Positions 1-8,589 of a stretch of 64,000 bases of DNA are shown piece after piece (position 1 is the stretch's first letter; every line of letters begins with the position of its first letter). Where the stretch lies: positions 44,221 to 108,220 of the forward strand of contig NZ_JASHKN010000015.1 in assembly GCF_030056735.1 (NCBI RefSeq), given 5' to 3'. This DNA is from Rhodococcus sp. IEGM 1409 (lineage in GTDB: Bacteria > Actinomycetota > Actinomycetes > Mycobacteriales > Mycobacteriaceae). The notes under the pieces were generated by a model. That model did no database searches. It saw only the letters and a list, made by a program, of their open reading frames with translations, and was not told where the DNA came from. The position numbers and the translations under genes were made by a program.

Positions 1-1144
1 AGTAGTCCGGATGAGTTCCCGACAGTGACGCACTCGCTCGCTCGATCCTTGCTAGTTGAGCATCGAGTACGGAGCCCCACTCCGCCACCAACCCTTGGTT
101 AACAGCGAACATCTGGGCGTCTTTCAAACGGAAACGAACCTCACGTTCCTTTTCGCTCGGATCTGCCCGAACTGCACGCAGCGTAGCGAGACGGTCCGTC
201 ACGGCGTCGGCACACGCTTCGGCGTCGGCCAAGTGCACTCGGGCCTCAGCCATCAGAGCCAGTGCATGTTCGGGGTTACCCGCAGCCAGCGACTGCTTCG
301 CTTCCTTGAGATCGATGTCGGCCTGATCGATGTGCGCTCGGCTGCGACTGCTGTTGTCGACGAGGTCAGCGGAACTCGCGGCGTTGAACTCGCGGAGCAA
401 TGCCGAGTACGCCGGGTCGAGTCGGTCCACTCGCGTCCGCACAGCCGACAACCTGGTGGAGACGGAGGAAATCGTCATCTCCGCGCGGTGCTGCGTCGAC
501 GGGGCGTCTGCCAGTGCTTCCTCGAGCGCGGACACGGCTTCGCGGACACGCTCGGCCCGTGTGCGGAGCGCGTCGGCGCGACCGGAGGAGCGCGCATTCT
601 CGAGCGCCGTCATCGCGTCGTCGAGTTGTTCGGAGGCCGTCACCACCGACGGGTACTCGCGATAGCGCTGCTCGGTGGCAGCAAGTTTCTCGCGGGCTGC
701 TTGGGCCTGAGTTCGCGCCTGCTGGCCGAGGACGGGGATGGCGGACATCGTGACCGTCGCCTGCTCCAGATGCGCGCGATTCCCGTTGTAGAAGGAGTCG
801 ACACCCTGTGCCGCTTCGACGAGTTCGGCTACCGACTTCTCGAACGCGGCCCGAGCACCGTTCGGGTTCTGGTGGAGTACCTGATCGTTGCCGTATCGCT
901 CGGATGTGTCGAGGTAGTCCGACGCTGCCTGGTAGCACCGGTCACGAACGGGTTCCCACTCCGCGCGCAGCCCTCGCTCGGGAAAAAGCTCGGCGGAGGC
1001 TTCGACTGCTGCCGACGCAATGGTCTGCCGCTTGTCCATGTCGAGGAACGCCGAAACCATGGCCGTCTGCGCCTCCCGCGCACGACTGACCGACTCCCCC
1101 ACTCTTGCCCCCCGATTGAAGCGTTCCGACCATCTTCCCACCAC
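1..1144 (-). CDS. Coiled-coil protein of the Ter locus, C-terminus cut by window edge
   Basis: A minus-strand frame is open from a GTG at 1144 to the window edge, giving about 381 residues of an incomplete protein. It is very rich in Ala, Glu, Arg and Gln in long heptad-like stretches, for example around QQARTQAQAAREKLAATEQR, and I see no membrane segment or signal peptide. An AGGA stands about six bases before the GTG; a second GTG follows directly, and an internal ATG at 1066 is another possible start. It is divergent from the TerD gene, so a role in the same envelope-stress system is likely but inferred. I do not recognise a named family; PspA-like or tropomyosin-like coiled coils are the nearest in character. 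The long plus-strand frame over the same bases is an antisense shadow. Confidence 0.6.
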   Translation of the reverse strand, partial: MVGRWSERFNRGARVGESVSRAREAQTAMVSAFLDMDKRQTIASAAVEASAELFPERGLRAEWEPVRDRCYQAASDYLDTSERYGNDQVLHQNPNGARAAFEKSVAELVEAAQGVDSFYNGNRAHLEQATVTMSAIPVLGQQARTQAQAAREKLAATEQRYREYPSVVTASEQLDDAMTALENARSSGRADALRTRAERVREAVSALEEALADAPSTQHRAEMTISSVSTRLSAVRTRVDRLDPAYSALLREFNAASSADLVDNSSRSRAHIDQADIDLKEAKQSLAAGNPEHALALMAEARVHLADAEACADAVTDRLATLRAVRADPSEKEREVRFRLKDAQMFAVNQGLVAEWGSVLDAQLARIERASASLSGTHPDY

Positions 1145-1303
1145 GATTGAATCCTACGGGTCCAGCACTTCGCTTCTCGGTTCGTAATTCTGCTGTTACG
1201 GCGAACACACCGGAACTGCGGTTAGGGTGGTGGAGGTAAACACACTCCCAAGACGACTTCGCGTCGTAGTGGGCCTTGTCTCTCCTCTTGAAAGGACCCC
1301 TGA

Positions 1304-1879
1304 ATGGGCGTCAGCTTGACCAAAGGCGGCAATGTCTCTCTCACGAAGGAGGCCCCGAACCTGACTGCAGTGGTCGTCGGCCTGGGCTGGGACGCGCGTT
1401 CCACCACCGGAGCTGCTTTCGACCTCGACGCCAGCGCAATCGGCGCAGGCTCGAACAAGAAGGTCCTCTCCGACCAGCACTTCATCTTCTTCAACAACCT
1501 GCGTTCGCCCGACGGCTCGATCGAGCACAAAGGTGACAACACGGACGGCGAAGGCGAAGGCGACGACGAGCAGATCGACGTGAACCTCGCAGCGGTTCCC
1601 GCCGAGATCGAAAGCGTTGTCTTCCCCGTCTCGATCTACGACGCAGAAGCCCGCTCGCAGTCCTTCGGCCAGGTCCGCAACGCGTACATCCGCGTCGTAG
1701 ACAAGGCGAACGGCAACGAGCTCGCTCGTTACGACCTCTCCGAGGACGCTTCCACCGAAACCGCCATGGTCTTCGGTGAGCTGTACCGCAACGGTGCAGA
1801 GTGGAAGTTCCGCGCAATCGGCCAGGGTTACGCATCCGGCCTGTCCGGTATCGCGCGCGATTACGGCGTCAACGTCTGA
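1304..1879 (+). CDS. terD: TerD/TerE-family stress (tellurium resistance) protein
   Basis: This is a 191-residue protein of the usual TerD length. It opens with the family signature [20 protein letters not shown] and carries the paired acidic Ca2+-binding segments (GWDAR..FDLDASA near residues 25-45; [25 protein letters not shown] near 90-115), ending in the typical [19 protein letters not shown]. TerD proteins are cytosolic Ca2+-binding proteins that work with TerC-type membrane proteins in tellurite, phage and envelope-stress resistance. A GAAAGG lies eight bases before the ATG. A hairpin follows the stop, and the membrane partner begins 138 bases downstream. Family assignment is firm; the actual stress is unknown. 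Confidence 0.93.
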   Translation: MGVSLTKGGNVSLTKEAPNLTAVVVGLGWDARSTTGAAFDLDASAIGAGSNKKVLSDQHFIFFNNLRSPDGSIEHKGDNTDGEGEGDDEQIDVNLAAVPAEIESVVFPVSIYDAEARSQSFGQVRNAYIRVVDKANGNELARYDLSEDASTETAMVFGELYRNGAEWKFRAIGQGYASGLSGIARDYGVNV

Positions 1880-1903
1880 TCCTCGCTCTCGACGAGCTGA
1901 CTC

Positions 1904-1944
1904 GGGGAAGGTTCCGCAGTAGTGTGTGGAACCCTCCCCGTTTT
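1904..1944 (+). terminator. Hairpin terminator after terD
   Basis: The arms GGGGAAGGTTCC (1904-1915) and GGAACCCTCCCC (1928-1939) pair with one mismatch and are followed by GTTTT. It lies 25 bases after the terD stop, so the following membrane gene probably has its own promoter or depends on read-through. Confidence 0.65.
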
Positions 1945-2017
1945 CACGTTCGGATGCGGGTGAGGCACCGCTTGCAGTAACCACTCTGCATTGACCAACT
2001 AGAAAGGGCCACGCTCC

Positions 2018-3139
2018 GTGGTACTGCGAATATTCGGTTTGTCCATCGCGATCTCGATCATCGCGATGATCGTCGCGTTCATCTACGGCGGACCCGAGGC
2101 ACTATTCCTCGTCATCATCCTGTCGATTCTGGAAATCTCGCTTTCCTTCGACAACGCCGTCATCAACGCCACCGTTCTGCAAAGAATGAGTGAATTCTGG
2201 CAGAAGATCTTCCTCACCATCGGCGTCATCATCGCCGTCTTCGGCATGCGCTTGGTGTTCCCGCTCGTGATCGTCTGGGCTGCTTCCGGACTCGGGCCTG
2301 TAGCTGCACTCGACCTCGCGCTCAACCCGCCTGCCGACGACGCAGCGTACTTCGCCAACGGCGAGCCGAGCTACGAAACCATCCTCACCGACGCTCACCC
2401 GCAGATCGCTGCCTTCGGTGGCATGTTCCTGCTGATGCTCTTCCTCGGCTTCATCTTCGAAGAGCGTGAGATCACCTGGCTGTCCTGGCTGGAGAAGCCC
2501 CTCGCTCGCATCGGCAAGCTCGATCAGCTCTCGGTCGTCGTGGCCGGCATCGTCCTGGTACTGAGTGGTTCGTTCCTCGCCGCTGACGACAAGGTCTCGA
2601 CCGTCATGATCTCGGGCGTTCTGGGCATGATCACTTACATCGCGGTCAACGGACTAGGTGAACTGTTCAATCTGCCGGAAGAAGGCGAAGAGGAAGAAAC
2701 CGCCAAGTCCGGAGGACCCACGCAGCTCGCGAAGGCAACCGGCAAGGCCGGCTTCTTCCTGTTCCTCTACCTCGAGGTGCTCGACGCGTCCTTCTCCTTC
2801 GACGGCGTCATCGGCGCATTCGCCATCACTGCGGACCCGATCATCATCGCCCTGGGCCTCGGCTTCGTCGGCGCGATGTTCGTCCGTTCCATCACGGTCT
2901 TCCTGGTCCGCAAGGGCACGCTCTCCGATTACGTCTACCTCGAGCACGGTGCCCACTGGGCCATCGGCGCTCTGGCCGTCATCTTGATGGTGTCCATCGG
3001 CGTTCACATCAACGAGATCATTACCGGTCTCGTCGGCGTCTTCCTGATCGGCGCTGCGTTTATCAGCAGCCTCATTCGCAACAAGCGAATCGAGAAAAGC
3101 GATCCGAAGTTAGACGAGAACACTCCGGCAACTGTCTGA
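2018..3139 (+). CDS. DUF475/TerC-like integral membrane protein
   Basis: This 373-residue polytopic membrane protein starts with GTG at 2018, with AGAAAGGG upstream. It contains the TerC-type acidic membrane motifs LEISLSFDNAVINA (about residues 42-55) and LEVLDASFSFDGVIGAFA (about 250-267), the two duplicated half-sites that define the TerC/DUF475 superfamily. About eight or nine hydrophobic helices are visible, and the tail is charged (RNKRIEKSDPKLDE). TerC-type proteins are thought to handle Mn2+/Ca2+ or scaffold TerD proteins at the membrane. It sits between two TerD-domain genes, which supports a joint role. Confidence 0.88.
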   Translation: MVLRIFGLSIAISIIAMIVAFIYGGPEALFLVIILSILEISLSFDNAVINATVLQRMSEFWQKIFLTIGVIIAVFGMRLVFPLVIVWAASGLGPVAALDLALNPPADDAAYFANGEPSYETILTDAHPQIAAFGGMFLLMLFLGFIFEEREITWLSWLEKPLARIGKLDQLSVVVAGIVLVLSGSFLAADDKVSTVMISGVLGMITYIAVNGLGELFNLPEEGEEEETAKSGGPTQLAKATGKAGFFLFLYLEVLDASFSFDGVIGAFAITADPIIIALGLGFVGAMFVRSITVFLVRKGTLSDYVYLEHGAHWAIGALAVILMVSIGVHINEIITGLVGVFLIGAAFISSLIRNKRIEKSDPKLDENTPATV

Positions 3140-3154
3140 CGTTCTTTTTCGAAT

Positions 3155-3190
3155 CGCCCGCGACCAATTGGTCGCGGGCGTTTTGTTTGT
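3155..3190 (+). terminator. Rho-independent terminator
   Basis: A perfect 11-bp stem, CGCCCGCGACC (3155-3165) and GGTCGCGGGCG (3170-3180) around AATT, is followed by TTTTGTTTG. It closes the DUF475 transcript and isolates the following TerD-nuclease gene. Confidence 0.9.
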
Positions 3191-3367
3191 TATGCCCGAA
3201 TGGAAGGCTTTCTGCATTCACAGCCGCGCGGCCAATGTTCAGCCGCGCGCCAAATTCAGCCTGCGGATGAACAATTGCCCTGCGGATTCGAAACCGCACA
3301 AATTTCGACCTACCCCTGCAGAATCAAGAGGCAAAATTCGACTGTGCACAGCGATGAGGGGAAATTC

Positions 3368-5467
3368 GTGGAAGACCAGTTCCTGTCCAAAGGTCAGAAC
3401 ATCGAGCTCCCCGACGAACTCGAACAGATCGACATCGTGATCACCTGGGACAACCCCGAATTCGGTGTCGACGCCTCGGCATTGCTTCTGGGCGTCGACG
3501 GAAAAGTCAGGTCCGACGCGGACTTCGTCTTCTACAACCAACAGGAATCTGCTGACGGCTCGGTTCGATACCTCGGCCGCCGCGAAACCGAATCCGGTCC
3601 GCACGAGCGGCTCCTCGTCCACCTCGCTGCCGTGCCCGATCAGGTCGACGCGATCGCTTTGGTAGGCAGCGTCGACTCCGGTTCCTTCGGCGACCTCGGC
3701 AAACTTGCGCTCCAGCTGGTTGATTCCGGTGGCTCTCCTATCGCCGAATACGTCACCGCCGACGCGTCCACCGAAACCGCATTCGTCTTCGGTCAGGTCT
3801 ATCGCCGCAACGGAAAGTGGAAAATTCGTGCCATTGGCCAAGGTTGGGCTTCAGGACTCGCCGGGCTCGCCGAAGACTTCGGAGTCGATGTAAGCGAGGA
3901 CGCCCCCGTCGAGGAGCCAGAGTCACCTGAGCTGGGGACACCCCACCCGATATCGGAGCCCGAACCATCAGGCACTGGACCGTCAGACATGGCACCGTCA
4001 GACATGGCACCGTCAGACATGGCACCGTCAGACGTAGCACCGTCAGACGTAGCACCGTCAGACGTAGCACCGTCAGACATCGAACTTACGACGCCGCCAA
4101 AGCCTGCACGACAACGAGGCGTTCGTACGGCGAAGCCCGTACCCAAGAAAGCCCCACTACCCGAATTCAAGCACGCAGAGTCCGAGGCCTGGCAACCTGC
4201 ACGACTCTTCTCGGTGATCGGCGTCGGAACCGGCGAGGAACAAGAACGACGCACGACGTCGGCGCTGGTCTCCACGATGCAGGCCGTTCCGCTGTTCGCC
4301 CGGGCGGTCTCGTCCCGCGTGGGCGCACCGGCCGGCTCGTTCGAGGGTTACGTCGAAGTTCCCTACGTCAAAGGTGAATCTCGAGTGATCCCGGATGCGG
4401 TGTGGCGCATCGCCCGCGGAAGCCGACTCTGGACTGGCTTGCTCGAGGCAAAGACCGGTGCAGGCACCCATACCCGAGAGCAGCTCGAAAACTATCTCGA
4501 CGTCGCCAGGAAGAACAAGTACGACGTCGTGATCAGCCTGTCGAACGACTTGCCTGCCGGTGCCGGCGAACTACCGGTCGAGGTGGACAAGCGCAAGCTC
4601 ACCAAAGTCGCGCTGCGGCATCTCTCCTGGGCAGAAGTCATCCACGAGGCTCGGATGGTGCTCTCGCATGGCGGAATCGACAATCCACTGCAAGGTTGGA
4701 TTCTCAGCGAATTTCTCCGGTACATCGAGCATCCCAAGTCCGGGGCAGCGGAGTTCGTCGACATGGGTCGGCACTGGGTATCGATACGCGACTCCGTCAG
4801 CGCCGGGACTCTACGTCCTGGAGATCCGAAGGCAGCGGCCGTCGCTCAGTCGTGGATCGCGCTCGCGCGAAATCTTGCACTGCGGTTCACAGCTGATCTC
4901 GGTGTCGTCGTCAAACATGTGTTGCCCCGCCGGGTAGTCAACGACGCAGAAGCGCGTACCGCGCTGACAGTCAACGAATTGGCGAACGACGGCACCTTCA
5001 GCGCCACCCTCCGAATCCCCGACGCAGCCGGAGAGTTACGAGTTGCTGCTGATTTGAGAACCAACAAAGTGAGCTGCAGTACAACGGTTTCCGCTCCTGA
5101 CGAAGGTACCGCAGGAAAACGGGTAACTTGGGCTTTGCGTCAATTGAAGAACGCACCCGAGGACTTGTTGGTCGAAGCGTTGTTCACCGGTCCCGCCGCG
5201 TCGACATGCGAGACTCTTACATCGGCCCGTGCAACACCTCGTCTACTGACGGACGGACAAGGCGGTCAACTCAGTTCATTCGTACTGACGCAATCCTTCA
5301 CTCTTGGCAGCAAGCGTTCGGGCACTGCTGCGAGTTTCATCAGCAGCGTCACAAGTTCAGCTGAGGTGTTCTATGCCGAAGTCATTCAACCGCTCCGTGA
5401 ATGGGTCCCCGCCGCCCCCAAGGCCTCCGACCTCCCCCGTGAAGAACAAGTCGACAACGAAGACTAA
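3368..5467 (+). CDS. TerD domain fused to a predicted PD-(D/E)XK nuclease-like domain
   Basis: The protein has 699 residues from the GTG at 3368, which has GAGGGG at good spacing; the frame is open further upstream but that part is not protein-like. Residues 1-175 form a TerD domain (SKGQNIELP, VLxITWDNPEFGVDASALLLG-like segment, GQGWASGLAGLAEDFGVDV). A Pro/Ser/Asp linker with seven 5-residue repeats follows at about 204-238. From about residue 270 there is a second domain in which IPDAVWR (D343), LLEAKTG (E360, K362) and EQLENYLDVA form a plausible PD-(D/E)XK core. A C-terminal tail of about 200 residues is unassigned. TerD proteins fused or linked to DNA-processing domains have been proposed in comparative-genomic work on Ter systems, but nuclease activity here is inference. 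Confidence 0.75.
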   Translation: MEDQFLSKGQNIELPDELEQIDIVITWDNPEFGVDASALLLGVDGKVRSDADFVFYNQQESADGSVRYLGRRETESGPHERLLVHLAAVPDQVDAIALVGSVDSGSFGDLGKLALQLVDSGGSPIAEYVTADASTETAFVFGQVYRRNGKWKIRAIGQGWASGLAGLAEDFGVDVSEDAPVEEPESPELGTPHPISEPEPSGTGPSDMAPSDMAPSDMAPSDVAPSDVAPSDVAPSDIELTTPPKPARQRGVRTAKPVPKKAPLPEFKHAESEAWQPARLFSVIGVGTGEEQERRTTSALVSTMQAVPLFARAVSSRVGAPAGSFEGYVEVPYVKGESRVIPDAVWRIARGSRLWTGLLEAKTGAGTHTREQLENYLDVARKNKYDVVISLSNDLPAGAGELPVEVDKRKLTKVALRHLSWAEVIHEARMVLSHGGIDNPLQGWILSEFLRYIEHPKSGAAEFVDMGRHWVSIRDSVSAGTLRPGDPKAAAVAQSWIALARNLALRFTADLGVVVKHVLPRRVVNDAEARTALTVNELANDGTFSATLRIPDAAGELRVAADLRTNKVSCSTTVSAPDEGTAGKRVTWALRQLKNAPEDLLVEALFTGPAASTCETLTSARATPRLLTDGQGGQLSSFVLTQSFTLGSKRSGTAASFISSVTSSAEVFYAEVIQPLREWVPAAPKASDLPREEQVDNED
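3977..4081 (+). repeat. Seven in-frame 15-bp tandem repeats (linker of the TerD fusion)
   Basis: Seven copies of a 15-bp unit (consensus GCACCGTCAGACATG/GTA) stand head to tail in frame and encode (A/G)PSD(M/V/I). Three central copies end in GTA and the others in ATG or ATC, which indicates recent slippage duplication. The product is a flexible linker between TerD and nuclease-like domains, and copy number may vary between strains. Confidence 0.9.
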
Positions 5468-5469
5468 CC

Positions 5470-5958
5470 ATGGACGAAATAGTCATAGAGCGCGCAACAG
5501 ACGGGGACGCCGCGGAAATCCTTGTTCTACAACGCTGTTGCTGGGTTTCGGAAGCAATCTCCAACAACAGCATGAACATACCCCCACTCCACGAGGATCT
5601 TCCCACGGTCCGAGCCTGGGTTCAGGAGTCGACCGTCTGGACCGCACGACGCAGCGGCAGGCTCGTCGGGGCCGTTCGAGGCGCAGCGGACGGAACCGCA
5701 TGGCAGATAGGGCGTCTCATGGTGGCGCCGGACTTGGCGGGCAACGGCCTCGGCCGGCGCCTCCTGCAGCACGTGGAACGGAATGCTCCGGCGCACATCA
5801 CCAGTTTCGAGTTGTTCACCGGAAGTAGGAGCGCCCGGAACATTCGCTTGTACACCCGGGCGGGTTACGTGCAGTTGGCGACGGACCCCAACCACATCCC
5901 GGAGTTGTCTACTTGTCGAAGCCGAACGTCACCGTCTCCGACTGAACGGCGATACTGA
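5470..5958 (+). CDS. GNAT-family acetyltransferase, probable 3' frameshift
   Basis: This 162-residue GNAT protein starts two bases after the TerD-fusion stop. The acetyl-CoA loop is visible as VAPDLAGNGLGRRLLQHVE (about 80-98), preceded by WQIGRLM and followed by FTGSRSARNIRLYTRAGY, the standard C-terminal GNAT signature. The substrate is not predictable. After HIPEL the reading frame turns into STCRSRTSPSPTERRY, which is unlike the family. A single added base at about 5908 would instead give VYLSKPNVTVSD and a stop at 5943-5945, so the annotated end is either a natural frameshift or a sequence error. It is probably cotranscribed with the next GNAT gene. Confidence 0.8.
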   Translation: MDEIVIERATDGDAAEILVLQRCCWVSEAISNNSMNIPPLHEDLPTVRAWVQESTVWTARRSGRLVGAVRGAADGTAWQIGRLMVAPDLAGNGLGRRLLQHVERNAPAHITSFELFTGSRSARNIRLYTRAGYVQLATDPNHIPELSTCRSRTSPSPTERRY

Positions 5959-5963
5959 CTTGT

Positions 5964-6431
5964 GTGGTGAACATTCGCGTCGCAGCACAGACAGACTTGC
6001 CGTTCTTACGTGAGAACGACTCGCACATCGCAGCCGAGGAACTCGCGTCCGTGGTCCAACGCGGCCGGATTCTCCTCGCCGAGCACAAAGATGAAGCCGA
6101 GCACAACGATGCTCCAATCGGGTGGCTCCGCTGGGGCCTGTTCTGGGACGAGATTCCGTTCATGAACATGCTGACCGTCCTGTCTGCAAACCGCGGCCAG
6201 GGCACCGGGCGCGCCTTGGTCACATATTGGGAGAAACAGATGAACCAGGCGGGATATTCGAGGGTTCTCACCTCGACCCTCTCCGACGAATCAGCCCAGA
6301 ACTTCTATCGCGCAATGGGATACATCGACGCCGGAGTCTTGTTACTCCCGGGCGAATCCTCCGAAATTTTCCTACTCCGCGACCTCGAGACGGCGCCCGA
6401 TCTGCCCGATCCCCACATTACCCGTCAGTAA
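5964..6431 (+). CDS. GNAT-family acetyltransferase
   Basis: A 155-residue single-domain GNAT. The core is recognisable as FMNMLTVLSANRGQGTGRALVTYWEKQM (about 66-93), with the R/Q-x-x-G-x-G/A acetyl-CoA loop, and SDESAQNFYRAMGYIDAG near 108-125. The start is GTG at 5964, with another GTG directly after it. It would lie downstream of, and about 20 bases after, the corrected end of the preceding GNAT gene, so the two form a small operon. The acyl acceptor is unknown. Confidence 0.85.
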   Translation: MVNIRVAAQTDLPFLRENDSHIAAEELASVVQRGRILLAEHKDEAEHNDAPIGWLRWGLFWDEIPFMNMLTVLSANRGQGTGRALVTYWEKQMNQAGYSRVLTSTLSDESAQNFYRAMGYIDAGVLLLPGESSEIFLLRDLETAPDLPDPHITRQ

Positions 6432-6495
6432 TATATGGTGGGCGTCACACCACGATCTCAGGGTGGGGCGTGGCACACCAAAGTGGAGGACGAGT

Positions 6496-7857
6496 ATGTC
6501 GTCAAGGGTCTTATCTCGCACAGTTGTCGGAGTGCTCGCTGTCGCGCTGACAGGCGTCGGCGCACCGGTAGCGCTCGCGCAGCCAACCCTTGCCCAGTCT
6601 CCCGATGACGGTTTCTACAGCTACGACGGCGCGGCGCCCCTCTCGTCGTACGCCCCGGGCGCGGTCCTCGAGACTCGCACCGTGCCGTACACCGTGCTCA
6701 ACATCCCGACCCCGATACAGGCAGTCCAGATTCTCTATCGCTCGACCGACGCCCTCGGCCAGCCGTCCGCCAACGTCACCTCGATCCTGCGACCGGCCAA
6801 CGCCCAACCGAACAAAGTTGTTTCGTACCAGTCCTTTTACGATTCGCTGAACCCCGACGACAGTCCGTCGCGAGCCATCGCGGGTAACACCCCGATCGGT
6901 GACTGGACGCCGAGCGGACGCAACTTCAACATCGGCGGAACCTTCACGAGCATCGAAGCGGCTCTGTTCGGGCCGCTCTTCACGCTGGGCTACACGATCG
7001 TCGTCCCGGACACCGAGGGCCCGGATGCGAACTTCGCTGCCGGACCCGAATACGGGATGATGACGCTCGACGCTCTGCGTGCCGCCCAAGATGTCCCGGA
7101 AACCGGAATCACCGACGATGCACAGATCGCGCTGATGGGGTACTCCGGCGGAGCGATCGCCACCAACTGGGCTTCGATCCTCGCTCCCGCGTATGCACCG
7201 GAGATCAACGACAACTTGATCGGTGCGGCGCAGGGCGGCGTGCTGGTCAATCCGGCCAACAACCTTCGCTACGCGAGCGGAAGCATCGGGTGGGGCGGCG
7301 TTGTCGGCATGGCAGTCGTCGGCGTTGCGCGTTCGTACGACATCGATTTCGGGAAGTATCTCAGCGACCGTGGACGCGACGTCATGGCTCGACTCGAAGA
7401 CGCGTCCATCGGCAATGTGCTGGCGCAATATCCCGGACTGACCTGGCAGGATCTGGTCAAACCCGAGTACGCCGATCCCAATACGGTTCCCGAGTACGTC
7501 GATGTCGTGAACAAGATCAACATGGGCACCGCGGCGACACCGACCATTCCGATGTTCATCGCGCAGGCGGCCGGCGGCACCATCGAGGGCACCCAACCCG
7601 GTGGCCCCGGCGTCGGGGCAGGAGACGGCGTCATGATCACGGGCGACGTCCGCAGCCTCGCACGCAAGTACTGCGACGCCGGCCTGGCGATTCAGTACGA
7701 CCAGTACGACACCATCAGCCACTTCCTCGGCGCCATGCTCTGGCTCCCCGGTGCGCTCGCTTGGGTCGACGACCGATTGAACGGCAAGCCTGCTCCGTCC
7801 AACTGCGCGAACATCGCACCGGGGAACTCACTTGCGCTGCAAGAACATGCGCGCTAA
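6496..7857 (+). CDS. Secreted lipase (alpha/beta hydrolase, secretory lipase family)
   Basis: The protein has 453 residues from the ATG at 6496, which has GGAGG just upstream. The first 29 residues are a typical Sec signal (SRTVVGVLAVALTGVGAPVALAQ, cleavage after an A-x-A-type site). The mature part has the LMGYSGGAIATNW nucleophile elbow with Ser217, and a late DTISHFLGAMLW segment that supplies a candidate His. This matches the secretory lipase (LIP) family common in Rhodococcus and Mycobacterium. It probably acts outside the cell or in the cell wall on acylglycerols or other esters. It appears monocistronic. Confidence 0.87.
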   Translation: MSSRVLSRTVVGVLAVALTGVGAPVALAQPTLAQSPDDGFYSYDGAAPLSSYAPGAVLETRTVPYTVLNIPTPIQAVQILYRSTDALGQPSANVTSILRPANAQPNKVVSYQSFYDSLNPDDSPSRAIAGNTPIGDWTPSGRNFNIGGTFTSIEAALFGPLFTLGYTIVVPDTEGPDANFAAGPEYGMMTLDALRAAQDVPETGITDDAQIALMGYSGGAIATNWASILAPAYAPEINDNLIGAAQGGVLVNPANNLRYASGSIGWGGVVGMAVVGVARSYDIDFGKYLSDRGRDVMARLEDASIGNVLAQYPGLTWQDLVKPEYADPNTVPEYVDVVNKINMGTAATPTIPMFIAQAAGGTIEGTQPGGPGVGAGDGVMITGDVRSLARKYCDAGLAIQYDQYDTISHFLGAMLWLPGALAWVDDRLNGKPAPSNCANIAPGNSLALQEHAR

Positions 7858-7875
7858 CTGACAGAGACCTCGAAT

Positions 7876-8580
7876 CTACTTCGACGGCTCCACCTCCCAG
7901 CGAACGTGAGTCACCAACGGTTCCAGGCTAAGCCTGCTGACGGCGGATTCGAGGAGTCCGTCGTCACGCTCGGCGGCAGCCAGTTCGGCCACCACCCGCA
8001 CGCGGTCGCTGTCCGGGATGTCAAAGGACTGCACTGACCGCAGTTGGAACTCCGGCCTCGAAATGGACTGCACGGTAAGCCCTCTGATGTGAGCTTCGGC
8101 GTCGCCGTGGCAGGTCACCTCGAAGGTGTAGTCCGCCGGCGGTTCCTCGCGACCGGTGCGGGCAGGTTGGTGATCCATCATCCGGCCCAACGGCCTCAAC
8201 AGCGTGTTCGCCAACATGATTGCACCGGCACCGAACACCGCCACCCAGTACATCCCGCCGCCGGCCAGTGCTCCGACAGCGGCCGTGGCCCACAGAGTTG
8301 CGGCGGTGTTCAGGCCGGTGACCGAGGCCCCCTGCTTCATAATCACTCCGGCACCGAGAAAACCGATCCCGGAGACGATCTGCGCCGCGACGCGCGTCGG
8401 ATCAGCGTCCGGACCCTGAAACCCGTACGCGCCCATGATGACGAAGAGCGTCGCCCCCAAGCTCACCAACGCGTTGGTTCGCAGACCCGCCATCCTTGCG
8501 CGCCATTGCCTTTCGATCCCGACGGCAGCGCCGAGGACGAGCCCGAGCGCTATCCGCACAAGGATAACGTGGATTTCCAC
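7876..8580 (-). CDS. mgtC: MgtC/SapB-family membrane protein
   Basis: The 234-residue protein has the MgtC N-terminal membrane domain of four to five helices (LGAAVGIERQWRARMAGLRTNALVSLGA; IGFLGAGVIMK; GLNTAATLWATAAVGALAG) and a soluble C-terminal domain from about 150 with an ACT-like fold. MgtC proteins adapt cells to low Mg2+ and, in pathogens, modulate F-type ATP synthase. It starts nine bases after the mgtA stop, so it shares the M-box-controlled transcript. The Asp/Glu-rich and GxGFxGAG motifs are intact, so it should be functional. Confidence 0.92.
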   Translation of the reverse strand: MEIHVILVRIALGLVLGAAVGIERQWRARMAGLRTNALVSLGATLFVIMGAYGFQGPDADPTRVAAQIVSGIGFLGAGVIMKQGASVTGLNTAATLWATAAVGALAGGGMYWVAVFGAGAIMLANTLLRPLGRMMDHQPARTGREEPPADYTFEVTCHGDAEAHIRGLTVQSISRPEFQLRSVQSFDIPDSDRVRVVAELAAAERDDGLLESAVSRLSLEPLVTHVRWEVEPSK

Positions 8581-8589
8581 GGTGAACTC

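Noticed and set aside
56..1150. 364-residue plus-strand ORF
   Set aside because: The composition is unlike a protein family and the opposite strand carries a consistent coiled-coil protein with a good start. It is an antisense shadow produced by high GC.
3977..4081. CRISPR-like short repeats
   Set aside because: The units are contiguous 15-bp in-frame copies without spacers and encode a protein linker.
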